DNA of 64,000 bases from Hypomesus transpacificus (Eukaryota; Chordata; Actinopteri; Osmeriformes; Osmeridae): NCBI RefSeq assembly GCF_021917145.1, contig NC_061063.1, positions 5,398,510-5,462,509 on the forward strand, written 5' to 3'. Of this stretch, positions 1 to 18,361 are shown piece by piece (the first letter of the stretch is position 1; every line of letters begins with the position of its first letter). A program made the translations under genes and the position numbers. The notes under the pieces are model-generated. The model searched no databases. It was not told where the DNA came from and saw only the letters and a program-made list of their open reading frames with translations.

Positions 1-185
1 TCAAACACAAAGTATGATGAGCTCATTATGAAATAGTAGAACCAGAGAATAATTATTGCCCCTCCCTTTTCTTTAGTTGCATTGTTTTTGTTTATTCATG
101 ACAGTATTGGGTGTGAAGTAAATTACAAAATGTACATTCAAGCAGTCCTGCTTGTCAGACAGGAAAACCACGCAATATTAAAGTG

Positions 186-2298
186 AGACTGCTATTAAGG
201 CTGGCTGGTGGACCCAAGCGCACAACACGAGCCAAGACACACGGCGTAGAGGTTCAGGGGGTTTATTGAGAACAGACAGACCAGAGGGACAATCAAGGGC
301 AGACGGGGCAGGGTAGATGGAGCTTGCGGATCTGCAAACAAAACGTACGTTATCATACAGTTTTGGGCCACGACAGTACCTTGTCAAGAGTTAAATGAAC
401 CAGATTTAGCTAATTGAACAATTGAACAATTGAACGTGCTGTATCTAACCAACTGTCTAACTTTCTCTCTCAGAACAACCTGCTTGACCCCAACCAATCG
501 GGCTTCAAGACCGGCCACTCCACAGAGACTGCCCTCCTTTCAGTCACCACTGCCCTCCAGTCTGCTAGAGCGGCTTCGAGGTCATCCGTCATCATTCTGC
601 TGGACCTTTCTGCGGTGTTTGATACGGTTAAGCACCAGATCCTGCTCTCCAGACTTTCTGAGATGGGCATCACTGGCACTGCACTCCAGTGGATCTCATC
701 CTACCTGTCGGGAAGATCCTACCAGGTCTCCTGGGGAGGCAAACTGTCAGACCCTCGCCAGCTCTCCACGGGTGTCCCACAGGGCTCCGTCCTTGGACCC
801 CTCCTCTTCTCTCTGTACACCACCTCACTTGGACCAATCATCACCTCCCATGGCTTCTCCTACCACTGCTACGCTGACGACACGCAGCTGTTCCTGTCGT
901 TCCCCTCGACCGATCCGGGGATCTCAGCTAGGATTGAGGCCTGCCTCGCAGACATCTCCGCCTGGATGACCGAGCACCACCTCCAGCTGAACCTCGCCAA
1001 AACGGAACTTCTCATCATCCCAGCCAAACCCTCCATCTTCCACGACCTCTCAATCACCCGGGGATCTGCGACGGTGACCCCCTCATCCTCTGCCAGGAAC
1101 CTAGGGGTTACCATGGATGATGAGCACTCCCTCACGGCCCACATTGCTGCGGTCTCCCGGTCGTGTAGATTCACCCTCTACAACATCCGGAAGATCAGGA
1201 GATACCTGTCTGAGCACTCCACCCAGCTGCTTGTCCAAGCACTTGTCCTCTCCAAGTTGGACTACTGCAACTCGCTGCTCGCCGGTCTCCCAGCATGCGC
1301 AAACCGCCCTCTTCAGAGGATTCAGAACGCAGCGGCTCACCTGGTCTACAATCTATCCAGATGCTCCCACTTTACCCTGCTCCTCATCTCCCTCCACTGG
1401 CTACCCATAACGGCCCGCATCAGATTCAAGACCCTGGTACTGACCTTCTGAGCAGTGAATGGGACTGCACCCGACTACATCAAGTCTCTCCTGCAGCCTT
1501 ACACCCCCACCCGCCACCTATGGTCTTCTTCAGACAACCGCCTGGTGGTCCCACCGTTTAAGACCGCCCAGTCCAAACACAAGCTCTTCTCCTGCCTGGC
1601 CCCCCAGTGGTGGAATCAACTCTCCACCTCCATCAGAGACACAGACTGTCTCTCCACCTTCAAGAGAAGGCTCAAGACACACTTGTTCCGGGAGTACAAC
1701 GGTACTTAGGAATGGTTTGCTGAAACCAATGCTAGTTTCCTCAAGGATCACAATGACTCTTGCTTTGACTGTTGCTCTTGTTGGTTAGTGGTAGCTGATT
1801 TAAACTGTTGTATTCTATTTTAGTTCATCCTATTTTATTGCTCTCCTACAGGTACACTTGCACTTAGAGATTCATGTTGTTTAATTGTAAATTGCTTAAC
1901 TACATGCTCTTATGGTTTCTTCCCTTTAGCACTTATTTTTTGGTTGTTCACAATGTGTGCTTCTTGTTTTGGCTACCCGCAATGCTTTGGGGCTATCTTG
2001 TTGTTATTATCAGTGACCTATGCACTTTGTAAAGCTCTCTCTTGGAAGTCGCTTTGGATAAAAGCGTCTGCTAAATGAATAAATGTAAATGTAGCCAAAC
2101 ATGACTGACTGTGTAGACATAGCAGACTATCCGGAGGTGAGTGGAGGGAACACCAGGGTTGAAATACTGTAGGGTTGATGAAGCGATGGATGGCAGGTGT
2201 GTCGGGTTGACGGGTAAGACAGAAGAGATGGACTGGAATACCGGAGCCTGGAATCAGACAGACAGGGAACAGACTGGGTTTAAGTGGAGGGCGTGACA
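186..2298. repeat. Interspersed repeat split in two by an L2 insertion
   Basis: The flanks of the L2 copy (about 186-430 and 2092-2298) look like the halves of one interspersed repeat. The left half has a tract around 'GGACCCAAGCGCA' followed by 'GGTTTATTGAGAACAGACAG'. The right half ends in 'AAGTGGAGGGCGTGACAAC'. This resembles a non-autonomous DNA-transposon-like repeat common in teleosts, but I name it from memory only and could not match both ends. Positions 1-185 show nothing I recognise. Confidence 0.4.
430..2091 (+). mobile_element. L2-type LINE, 5'-truncated, reverse transcriptase plus 3' tail
   Basis: One frame, starting near 471 (QNNLLDPNQSGFKTGHSTE), runs through the reverse transcriptase: FDTVKHQILL, then STGVPQGSVLGPLLFSLYT, then the catalytic YADDTQLFLSF (about 870-900). 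It continues to WWNQLSTSIR...FREYNGT and stops at 1707-1709. The only internal stop in that frame is TGA at 1449-1451, in a spot where relatives usually have a lysine (F-stop-AVNGT). The 3' end is the typical L2 tail, with 'GCTTTGGATAAAAGCG' and 'TCTGCTAAATGAATAAATG' near 2050-2090. The endonuclease domain is absent, so this is a dead 5'-truncated copy. With one stop in over 400 codons it is probably not very old. It sits inside another repeat and may lie in an intron of the membrane protein gene just downstream. Confidence 0.9.
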
Positions 2299-2376
2299 AC
2301 TGTAACTCAACACAAAAACATTTAATTGAAATTGAAAATGAAACTAAGACATCCTGATCACTTGATCATTTTGCAG

Positions 2377-2948
2377 CTTATACAGAGTAAGAGACTTGAA
2401 GACGGAGTGGCTTACACATTTAACAGAACAGCTTCAAAGGGCAACAAATACTTGGAAACAATAGATATGGAACTGTAAGTGATTTATAAGTAAGAAAAAA
2501 GTATTAACTTAAAAACAGTTGGATGAGATATCAGTATAACAGAATAGTGCACTGTGGTTGCTCTTTATTAGGCTATAGTAGTATAGGACAGTATTGTACT
2601 ACAGCATTATGAGATAATGAGATGTGGTGGTTACTTGACGATTAATTAATTTGGTTCCAGCACCGATTTAAAGGTCAAAATCGGGGGAGCATTGATTACT
2701 GCAGCCACTGCAAGCGTATCCCCTTTCCTCATACTGGGAATTGTGGCAATTGGGGCTACAACAGTATACTATTTAAAAAGAAATAATGGTAAGTCATGTC
2801 TGTGGAGTGTGAGTGGTGATGTGGGACATGATGATTGATCTGAGGTGTGATTTCGCTTCACATCATTACATAATTGAAGGTACAGATGGCCTGCTAAACT
2901 TTTAAAGCTTCTTTTTCAGGACATCAAATACGTCAAATACACCGATGA
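2377..2948 (+). CDS. C-terminal three exons of an unrecognised single-pass membrane protein (partial)
   Basis: Three exons join in phase: 2377-2474 (acceptor TTGCAG, donor GTAAGT), 2661-2788 (TTCCAG, GTAAGT) and 2920-2948 (TTCAG, ending in TGA 2946-2948). The translation starts LIQSKRLEDGVAYTFNRTAS, with an N-R-T glycosylation sequon. It then has LTDLKVKIGG, a hydrophobic stretch SPFLILGIVAIGATTVYY, the basic stop-transfer LKRNNG and a short tail HQIRQIHR. This is the layout of a type I membrane protein with a tiny cytoplasmic tail. AATAAA signals follow at 3025 and 3034. I do not recognise the family. The N-terminal exons must lie beyond the left edge or be hidden around the L2. The phase match and strong splice sites make it likely to be real. 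Confidence 0.55.
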
Positions 2949-3600
2949 CCACATCCCATGTTTGTGGCCAGACGTTTATGGATGTGTGTGCGGACATGGC
3001 CACTTTAACTAAAACATTGGAGTAAATAAAAGCAATAAACGTCCTTAACTGTTGACTCATTCAAGTGCTGACTCACCTTTAGGAATGCAGTAAAACCAGT
3101 CCTGTACTGTAGATGAAGTTATTTAAAATTAAAACAAGGGTTGCTTGTGAAATAAACACAGTGCCACTAATGAAATGAGGTGACCTCATTTAGAAATAAC
3201 AGGAGATTCAAAATATATTTGTTTAATATAAAACAAACTTTATTGAGCAGAGATCAACAACTCTGGACAGAGATATGCAACAGTCATCCAACAGGCGGAG
3301 CCACAGACAGTATACACAGAAAGAGCGAGTGTGTTTGGTGAAGACTGCGGTGTCTCATGAGTCTCCTCCTCGGTGTGAAGCTGGAGGACCTGCCTGGGCT
3401 GCTGCTATCCCATCAGGCTGTGTGGCGGCAGGGTCTGAGACGGAGAGAGGAGAAGAAAACATTGCTGTGGTGACTCACAGGGCTGGGCTCAGAGCCTCTA
3501 CCAGTTAAATGATGCTTGTGCACTGCATCTAGTAGACACCATCTCAGATGAACTAGAAGGGTATGTGATTAAGTGTGTCTAAGATGAAGTCTAGGTCATT
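2949..3600. other. Convergent 3' UTRs of the membrane protein gene and smarcc1
   Basis: On the plus strand, AATAAA at 3025-3030 and 3034-3039 end the upstream gene. On the minus strand, an AATAAA (read as TTTATT near 3238) gives smarcc1 a 3' UTR of about 360 bases. An open frame at 3275-3508 shows no family signal and is taken as chance. Confidence 0.55.
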
Positions 3601-10117
<6,517 letters not shown>

Positions 10118-10592
10118 TATTAACGTTTGCTATTGGATTGAATAACGGATAAATTATGCAAGCTAGCCAGCCTACCCGCTTGCTAACTGCGCAACCCACG
10201 GCAGTTTTGAAATATAAAAGTTAGGATTCCCGTGCTGCCCCGCGGTGTACAGATCGTACTCTATTTCACAGTCTGCAACTACAAGGCCATCACCATTTGA
10301 GCAAAACGAATGTACCTACAATGCGGGAACATGATTTCCGGTTATTTGTGATTCAGTCCTTTCAAAATAAATTACTATTAATAAAGTATTATTGAAATAC
10401 ACATAATTTATAAAATGCGTTTGTTCGTTGAGTGATTTTACAATGATTTTCAGTAGCTGCCTTACAATAAAAAGAAAAACCACTAATTTTTGCCTGTCCC
10501 TTTAAAGAAAAACATTTTGGTATGTTCTCGTGGAAATCCGGGCTTTTATTTTGAAGCTAACAAGTACAATCCTAGCGGAAATATCCGTACAC
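10118..10592. promoter_or_regulatory. Shared head-to-head promoter of smarcc1 and aste1
   Basis: smarcc1 starts leftward at 10117 and the first aste1 exon ends at 10620, so less than 500 bases separate the two genes. No TATA box is obvious. ETS-like GGAA cores occur (TTTCCGG near 10335, CGGAAA near 10577). These fit a constitutive bidirectional promoter. The start sites themselves are not visible. Confidence 0.5.
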
Positions 10593-11078
10593 ATGGGAGA
10601 ACCATTGTCGAAACCATCGGGTAAGGAACTAGGAAAAATATAACTAGAGAAAGTTTGTTTATGTTCTTATCAGACCAAGTTTGTTAGCCGTAGCTGTTGT
10701 AATTCTGACATACTGTTTAACTAACCACGTGAAGTGTACATGCCTTTCACGATTCATGTTTTTAAGGAAACATATTTTAAGTACAGTTGTCAAACACGGA
10801 CTTTGACAGCTAGTTACTGTCAAACAGTAACTAGGACCTGCAGGTGGTTTATTGCTAGTTTAACTAATACCAAAACACTAAGTGAAGTCACATTAAATTG
10901 GCTTGAGCATTTCTACAGTATGCAGGTGCATCTCTAATCGATAACCAAACCCTTGAAGCATTGCACGACGCCCAAAGAGCTCAACAGTAGGCTACGAGCA
11001 GCGCATCTAACCTGGCTTCTCCTTTGTCACCCCTCCCTGACTTCAGGTTATCTGGCTGTATGGGGGTGCATGGTCTGA
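10593..11078 (+). CDS. Upstream ORF overlapping the aste1 start codon
   Basis: The first aste1 exon (ending at 10620, donor GTAAGG) contains an ATG at 10593. After splicing to the exon at 11047 this frame reads MGEPLSKPSGYLAVWGCMV and stops at 11076-11078. It passes over the Aste1 ATG (11060) in another frame. If the transcript starts upstream of 10593, this uORF should reduce translation from the main start or force leaky scanning. Confidence 0.45.
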
Positions 11079-14072
11079 CGAGCTATGTGGAGGGCAACAG
11101 AGAATTCTTTCAGGACGTGAGGTTCAAGGAGAGTCGGCTGATCATCGACGGATGTAGTCTGTTTTTTCGTCTGTACTTTAATTATGGGTTGGACCAGCAA
11201 CATGGAGGAGATTATGATGCTTTCTCTGGCCTGCTCTCGGAGTTTCTGTCAGCGCTGTCTGCCTGCAGGATACAGCCCTACGTGGTGCTGGACGGAGGTA
11301 GGGACTTTCCACTTTAGCTAACATGAACTGAAATGCATGTATACTTTGTACTGTATTTGTACTTTGTACATATTACAAATTGACTTATTACAGTGGTTGA
11401 CTGAATAAGGTCAAAGTGTATCTGTGGAATTCTGGTTGTCATTGTGAGGTATGGATGCCAGTGATAAGAAGTTCTCCACCCTGAGGCAGCGCCTGCAGAG
11501 CAAGATCAAAGAGGCGGACTCTCTGGCCCACGGTCGCCATGCCTCAGTCCTCCCGCTCCTCACCAGTCGTGTCTTCGTCCAGGTCCTCTCCCAGCAAGGT
11601 GTACCATTGGTTCAGTGCCCGGCTGAAGCAGACCTGGAAATTGCTTGTCTGGCCAATGAGTGGGGCTGTCCAGTTCTGACCAATGACAGCGACTTTTTCA
11701 TTTTTGACCTGCCAGGTAGGTGCTGCTCGGTGTAGCATACTTGATGTACACAAGGCCTTCATGAACAGTTTCTATTCATCCTTCCTTCCTTCTCTCTTTG
11801 CCTAGGTGGCTATCTGCCATTCCGTTTCTTCCAGTGGACTAACGTGAATGGAAAAGGCCCCGACCGGTTCATCTCCGCTCGCTGCTACACCGTTAACAGG
11901 TTGTGCAAGCGCTTCGGTGGCATGAACCGAGAGCTGCTTCCTCTGTGCGCCGTGCTGGCTGGTAACGACTATGCCACGCCCAAGGGCACAGACACGCTCC
12001 TCTCCCTGCTGCACCTGAGCAGGGCGGGGGGGAACGGGGGACATCGGAAGACCCCCCCACCTCTTATCGAGGGCCTCATTATCTGGCTGTCCTCCTTCAG
12101 AGGGGTAGGGGAGGCGCTGGAGGAGGTGGGGAGGGTGATGGGGGGAGGTGGGAGGGGGAGGGGTGGAGGGCGAGGTGGAGGGCGAGGTGGAGGAGGGAGC
12201 GATGACCTCAGCGCCCTCCTCTTGGAGGGTATGAAGGAATACCACCTCACCCCACACAGCTCTCTGGGTCGGTGGTTCTCAGGAGGTCTGGAGGTACCAC
12301 TAGGGGGGCAGAGTGCTGGCTCTAACCCCACGCCGGAGTGGTTTTCCAGGGCAGCCTGGCGTGGAGCGCTGTCATCAATGTTGCTGGACGTCCTGATGCT
12401 CAGAAGGGTCCTACTCATGCCACAGGTGGAGAACAGCCGACTACCCAGCAGCCACTGCACCGCACAACCCATACGGCAGGCTCTGTATGGGATCCTCCTT
12501 CAGGGGGACCCACCAGAGGGCGCCAAGCAGGGGGAATTAAACAGAAGTAGTGGACAAGGAGGCAGCAACAAGGAGGCTCTGAGCCAAGGAAAAAATATAA
12601 GGGAAGAAGGGGGCTTAGGAAAGAGAGGTGGGAGGGGGCAGGGGGAGAGAGGGAGGGGTGTTGGTCAGGGTGGTCTGGGTCGTGGGCAGGAGCAGGGGTG
12701 TTGGGGGAAGGAGAACCAGGTAGGAGCTCAGGGGTGTGGTGGAGGAGGAGGGGCGGGTGGTGGCGGGAGTGCTCCGCCCCCTGTCTATGTGGAGGAGTAT
12801 GACAGGCAGGAGCTGAACCTGAGGCGGAGTCAGGTGAAGTCCGAGCCACCCAGGACCCAGCTGCACTTGGACACTCTTGACAAGGTACCTATGGCAACTG
12901 CCAGATGTCGATTTTTCTGTTTTCTCCAGGCAACTATTCAGGTTTTACTATCCTTTAAAAAAAAAACTTTTAAAATTAGTTACTGTCGTTGTGTCTGGTT
13001 CCTGTCGTAGGCTCCTCTCCCTCAGCGACTGGGGGTCCTGTATGAGGTGTTGAGGGTGAACACGTCAGCCCTGACTGGGGTGCCTCCTCACCTTAGACTG
13101 CCTGTGGCTGTAACAGGCTTCTGGATGAGAGAGGCAAGCTCTGCTCCCTCTCTGCCCCAGCTACAGGCTCTGTTGCTGGGCATGATCCATGGGGAGGTGG
13201 CCCGCAACAACCAGCCTGGAGGTATGCACGTTACTCACAGCATGTGTACATTTGTTAAAGTGGGTGTGGGTGTGTTTATCCAAATGCACTCTGGGAATCA
13301 AACACATTTTCAATATTTTTCTCTGGAAATGCAAGATAAAACAAATTATCACTGGTCATAAGAAAAAAATGGTCAGTCGTTTTCCTTGATATCTTGCCAG
13401 TTCGCCAGACAGCAGAGCAAAGCATCTGGGCGGGCCTGGAACGACAGCGTATGCGGCAGGGGGAGAGGCGTGGCCTGGATATGGGAGTAGCTCACAGTTT
13501 CAGCCAATGGCAAGCCTGCCTCTGGAGCACGCTCTGTCTGAACCAGGTGCTGTTTCTCCCCCTGCCAGAACCCTGCATTGCTTGGTAATATACAGGCACA
13601 CACATCATTCTAACGGTAAAGAAATCATGCTGTCCAGACAAAAACATTTTTGTGGCCCACGACAAATGTTTTCTCTTTGTGTCTGTCCCACCCTTCTCTC
13701 CTCTATTATCTCTCTGTCCCTCATCCTCCCAGGTTGTTCAGTGGCACTTTGGTGCATGGCTTAGTTCGTTGTCTCAAGGGAGGTCGCCCTGCTGAGTCTT
13801 TCCTGGTCGGGGCTCCTCACTCTTGGCAGCTTTACTGCACCCTGCTGGCTGCAGTGGGGAACTGCAACACTGGAACCGTACCTTCCTTTTCTTCATCAGA
13901 GAGGGGAAGGAGGAGGGGGGGGAGTCAGCAGGGGAGCAGAGGGAGGGGGATACGAGGAGGAAGAAGGGGAAGAGGAGGACGAGGAGGTGGACAGAGAGGT
14001 CCTCCCACACAGGAGATCAACAACCGCTTTGCTCTGCTGATGAGTGAGGAAGAAGAGGATAATTATGAATGA
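11060..14072 (+). CDS. aste1: Asteroid homolog 1, XPG-type nuclease family, complete
   Basis: Coding exons 11060-11297, 11449-11715, 11806-12884, 13011-13221, 13401-13584 and 13733-14072 give 772 aa. A non-coding exon ends at 10620. The start at 11060 gives the family N-terminus MGVHGLTSYVEGN. The XPG-like N region has acidic positions in LIIDGCSLFF and VVLDGG. The I region has CPAEADLEIACLANEWGC followed by LTNDSDFFIFD. The next exon continues GYLPFRFFQW and LCAVLAGNDYATPK. ASTE1 is a structure-specific DNA nuclease-like protein linked to double-strand-break repair. Odd feature: two long low-complexity inserts rich in Gly and Arg (about residues 275-305 and 445-495) and an RG-rich C-terminus before EINNRFALLMSEEEEDNYE, making it longer than the human protein (about 680 aa). 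An ATTAAA at about 14115 may be the poly(A) signal. Confidence 0.93.
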
Positions 14073-14419
14073 TATTCACAATGCACTTTTTTAAAATGGA
14101 TTAACTTCTCCAGGATTAAATTCCTGTATTATTTTTAACTTGTCAGTTTCAGTGAGGGGTTTATGTAGCATGTAAAGCTTTTATTGGGGAAAAGCAGATG
14201 ATGTTCTGCAGAGGAGAGGAGACAGAAAACTGAAGCCTTTTTATTGACTGTGAACTAGCTTCTATAGCAGCTCAAGTCATCTAAACAACCACCTCTTTTG
14301 GTCTTCTATTTTATGCAGCTTTCTTCATATTGTAATGAAATGTATAAATCTATTGAAAGTCTCAATTTTTAGAACCGGTATAGATTTTGTACTTTGTATT
14401 GTTTTTTTTTAAGATGCAA

Positions 14420-15115
14420 ACAACTCCAGAATTATTGGCACCCCTGGCAAAGATAAATAAAAAATGTTAGAACAATTTTTGTAATTTAGATCAATGTCAC
14501 ATTGAAAAAAAAAGAGAACCGACCTTCAATTAATTTATTTTGGAGGAAAAAGAGTCTGTTTGATTCTTTTTAATGAAACCATGTGTGCCACAATTATTGG
14601 CCCCCCTACATTTCCTGCTTTGTACAACCTCTCTTTGTCAATAAAACAGCACTTAGTCTTCTCCTTAATATCTATTAAGATAGGAGACTACACAGCTAGG
14701 AATCTTGGAGCATTCTTGACAGAATCTCTCCAGATCATCCATCGTCCTAGATCCTCACTTGTGCACTCTCTTCAGCTCGGCCCACAGCATTTCTATGGTG
14801 TTTAGATCAGGAGACTGAGATAGCTATGGCAGCAAACTGATTGTGTTCAGTTAACCATGTATTTCTTGATGTGGACATGTTTAGGATCCCTGTCCTGCTG
14901 ATGGATCCAACAAAAACCCAGTTTGAGTTTCCTGTCAGAGGCAGCCAGAGTCACTTGGATTATCTGTATTTCATGGAGTTCATGGTGCCTTGTACTCTAA
15001 CACGGTGCCCAGGGCTTTGGAGGAAAAACAGCCAAACATCACATCAACTCCTTCATACTTAACTGTGGGGATCAGGTTTTCAATAGCCATCCTTTTTTAA
15101 ATGCCAACTTTCAGA
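14420..15115 (-). mobile_element. Decayed Tc1-like DNA transposon
   Basis: The piece begins near 'CAGAATTATTGGCACCC', an end typical of teleost Tc1-like elements, and repeats 'CAATTATTGGC' at about 14590. On the minus strand about 14690-15085 resembles the C-terminal half of a Tc1 transposase: GCFSS, DPKH, SLLI/TP around the catalytic region, then DLGRWMIWRDSVKNAPRF. Several frameshifts and stops break it. The right end runs into a TA microsatellite, so the second inverted repeat is lost. The stretch 14073-14419 before it is aste1 3' UTR with nothing else recognised. Confidence 0.75.
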
Positions 15116-15120
15116 GCTGA

Positions 15121-15123
<3 letters not shown>

Positions 15124-15178
<55 letters not shown>
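15124..15178. repeat. (TA)n microsatellite
   Basis: A pure TA dinucleotide run of about 55 bases, at the truncated end of the Tc1-like element. Confidence 0.99.
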
Positions 15179-15179
<1 letters not shown>

Positions 15180-15181
<2 letters not shown>

Positions 15182-15330
15182 CATTTATTGACTGTATAAG
15201 ATAGACACAGTTGAGATTGACAGGAAATGTCAGGGGGAGACATGCAGAAATGACCCGAGCTGGATTCAAACCCGGGGCACAGTGTGAGAGTCTGAGCCCA
15301 TGGTCTGCACCCTGTGGATTTTGAGATTTT
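15180..15330 (-). mobile_element. tRNA-derived SINE-like fragment
   Basis: The piece contains 'GGGGGAGACATGCAGAAATG' and, near 15265, GGATTCAAACCCGGG, the complement of a tRNA B box. Similar 'gacatgcag...gattcgaacccggg' repeats are common in teleosts. The remainder (15331-16057) is probably klhl7 3' UTR, with minus-strand AATAAA candidates near 15505 and 15551. Confidence 0.5.
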
Positions 15331-16057
15331 TTGGACCATATTCGCCTTTGCCCTTTTGTCAGGCCCATAACTCTGCCTAGGAAGGCACCCTAGGCCCCAA
15401 ACTGGATGCTTTGTATTCTAACTGGCTCATTTGTTCAAACTACAAGCTATTTATCACACCAATGCACCCAGACCACATACTGTAAATTAATATTTGTCTA
15501 ACCTTTTATTCTGCAAGGCTAATCACTGATTAGAACTTTTCATCCATTCATTTATTGTACTGTTAAAAAAACACTGTCCAAAGCTTAGTATCCAGCCCTG
15601 TTATTGGAGGTTTAGCAGGTGTTACTCAAACACACATCTGCAGCAGCACAACCTGCACCTTTTAAACCTTCCATTATTTGAACATTCTGACCCAGCAGTA
15701 CACACATCGTAACAAAACCTGCCCCAACATAAAATGAATCACCAAGAAGGACATTCAAAGCCAGACTGACACATACATGTCTAAAATCAACCATTTCACT
15801 GGATTACCAGTTAATCCTAACATATTCCTGAGACTAAAATGTTACCCTTGGCAGTTTCTAAACTTTTCCAGCCACCTCTAACCAAGTTCTATATCCAGGA
15901 CTCCAAACCCATTTCCCTATTAAAAGAGGATATGAAAGCTGAGAAGTCAGCAAAAATCACATCAGCGGGGCCCATCCACCAGCTCTCACTGCATGAGGGT
16001 GAGGAGCGCACGCACACGCACACACACGCGCACACACACTGACAGGAAGTGTCTGGG

Positions 16058-16851
16058 TTAGGAGGATGATGCTGAGGTGGGCGTAGCGGCCGGTGGCCCG
16101 GGGGGGGCGTGGCGGTGCGACTGTGTGAGGTCCGTCTCTTCCTCGTTGGCTCCGCACGTATCGACCACGCAGATGAGACAGCTGGTGACAGGAAACGCCC
16201 TCACCTTACTGCAGGTCACCCATCTGGAGCAGCACACACACACACACACACGCGTATGTTCGAGAGCGGATCAAAGACGTCCAAAACGAGAGCAGTAGAT
16301 CAGGAAGTCACAAACACACCTGTCCGTTTCAGTGTGGTACTCTAGAAGGTGTCCAAGGCGCCCGACGCCCTGGAAGCCCGCCAGGACGTAGATCACCCCG
16401 CCCACCGCCGCACACTTCACCGTCACCCCGCGCCACGGCATTGTCGCGGCAACGCGCCACTCGTTAGTGGCGATGTCGTAGTACTCCACCGAGTCCAGCC
16501 CCCCTGTTACACAATAACACCTGCGTTCACATCCACTGTTACACACACACACACACATGCGCACACACCCACACACAAACAAACAAACACACAATTACCC
16601 AGTGCACCCTGCCCTCCCACAGCGTAGATTCTGTTGTTGACGAAAACCAGGCCGTGGTTTTTCCTGGCTTCTCTCATTCCACACAGCTCCCTCCATCTGT
16701 GTAGAGAGAGTGGGGAGAGATGGGGGAGAGTGAGAGATGTAGGCAGAGACAGATTCTGTATGTCCAGTATGTGTATATGCGTGTGTAAATACTTGATCTG
16801 TGTTTGGATGTTTGTGTGTTTCTGTGGCTTGCCACTACATACATATACACA

Positions 16852-16918
<67 letters not shown>

Positions 16919-17783
16919 TGCTCACAGGGCCGTGCTGGGGTCGTACACCTCACAGTTGTTGAGCACCCTGCCGGAGACGTTGTTCCCCAGAGAGCCCCCG
17001 CAGACGTAGATGAGGCCCCCGGCCTCCACGGAGCCGTGGCTGCAGCGCGGCATCAGCATGCTGCCCTTCATCTGCCAGCTCTCTGTCCGCGTGTCGTAGC
17101 ACTCAAACAGGTCCAGCGCCGAGCTCCCTGCACAGGCCACACGCCGTTAAGTCGAGGCAGCCCCAGCAACACTGCGTGTGGGGCATCACAAGCCAGCTGT
17201 GGGGCATCACAGGCAGGCTGTGGGGCATCACAGGCAGGCCAGCTGTGGGGCATCACAGGCAGGCTGTGGGGCATCACAGGCAGGCCAGCTGTGGGGCATC
17301 ACAGGCAGGCCAGCTGTGGGGCATCACAAGCCAGCTGTGGGGCATCACAAGCCAGCTGTGGGGCATCACAGGCAGGCTGTGGGGCATCACAGGCCGGCTA
17401 TGGGGCAGGTGATCCAGACCAGATGCTCCACAAGCAGGCATGGACATACACTTGCAGTTACAGCGAACAGTACGCAGCAGGTGACTAAACCATGGAGGCG
17501 TGGTAGGCCTCTCCAACTCACCCACTTCCGACCCGCCCGAGGTGTAGATCTTGCCCTGAGCAGCGACGGCAGCCAGGCTGTCTCTGGGGGTGGGCGGGCC
17601 CAGCTTGGAGTACCAGCTGTCCTTCACGACGTTGTAGCAGTCCATCCTCTTGATGGGGAAGAGCTGAGAACCTCCCAGGATGTAGACCACGTTGTCCCAG
17701 AAGATGGCCGTGGCGTCCCTGCGCTTCTCAAACGGGCAGCGGATGTCTGTCCAGCTGTAGTCCTGGAGACACATGGACATAGG

Positions 17784-17839
<56 letters not shown>

Positions 17840-18361
17840 TGTATAGGTACATACTGTATGTGTGTGTGCACACCTTGGGATTGAAGTATCTGCAGGACTG
17901 GGGCTGGGAGCCTCCAAACAGAGCGATCCTGTAGTCGTGCTTCCTGCGGCGTGGCCGGCTGCTCTCTCCCAGGTCCTCCCTGTCCTCTGGAGACAGCAAG
18001 TGGTAGCGCATCCCACCTGGCGCCCAGCGCAGGGGGGGGGGGTTAGCTGTGTCTGCGTGGGTGTGTGTGAGGGTGAGCATGACTGTGTCTGGGTGTGTGT
18101 GTGTCTGTGTGTGTCTGTGTGTCTACTCACTGATGACCATTTTGAGGCACTCTGGGTTGTCCTGTATGAGAGGCTCTGCCTGGACAGTCTTGGAGAGGAA
18201 GGCTTTGGAGACCAGAGGAAAGCGGACACTACCCAACACCTCCACCATGAACGTCTGTCTGTTCCCCACATCGTACTTCAGCCAGCGCACCGCCGCATTG
18301 TAGATCTGGACACACACACACGAGAGAGAGATAGGGAGTAATAGTCACTAGACAGTTAATA

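Noticed and set aside
178-387. 69-codon minus-strand open frame left of the L2
   Set aside because: It lies in a repeat and has no family features.
12415-12849. Minus-strand proline-rich frame across aste1 exon 4
   Set aside because: It is the complement of the Gly/Arg-coding tract and has no independent support.
16634-17488. 284-codon plus-strand frame with CVCVCV and GASQA repeats
   Set aside because: It reads antisense to klhl7 exons through a TG run and the minisatellite; no start, codon or family support.
17624-18271. Second long minus frame overlapping klhl7
   Set aside because: It is the shifted frame of the same exons; the kelch frame matches the family and the splice phases.
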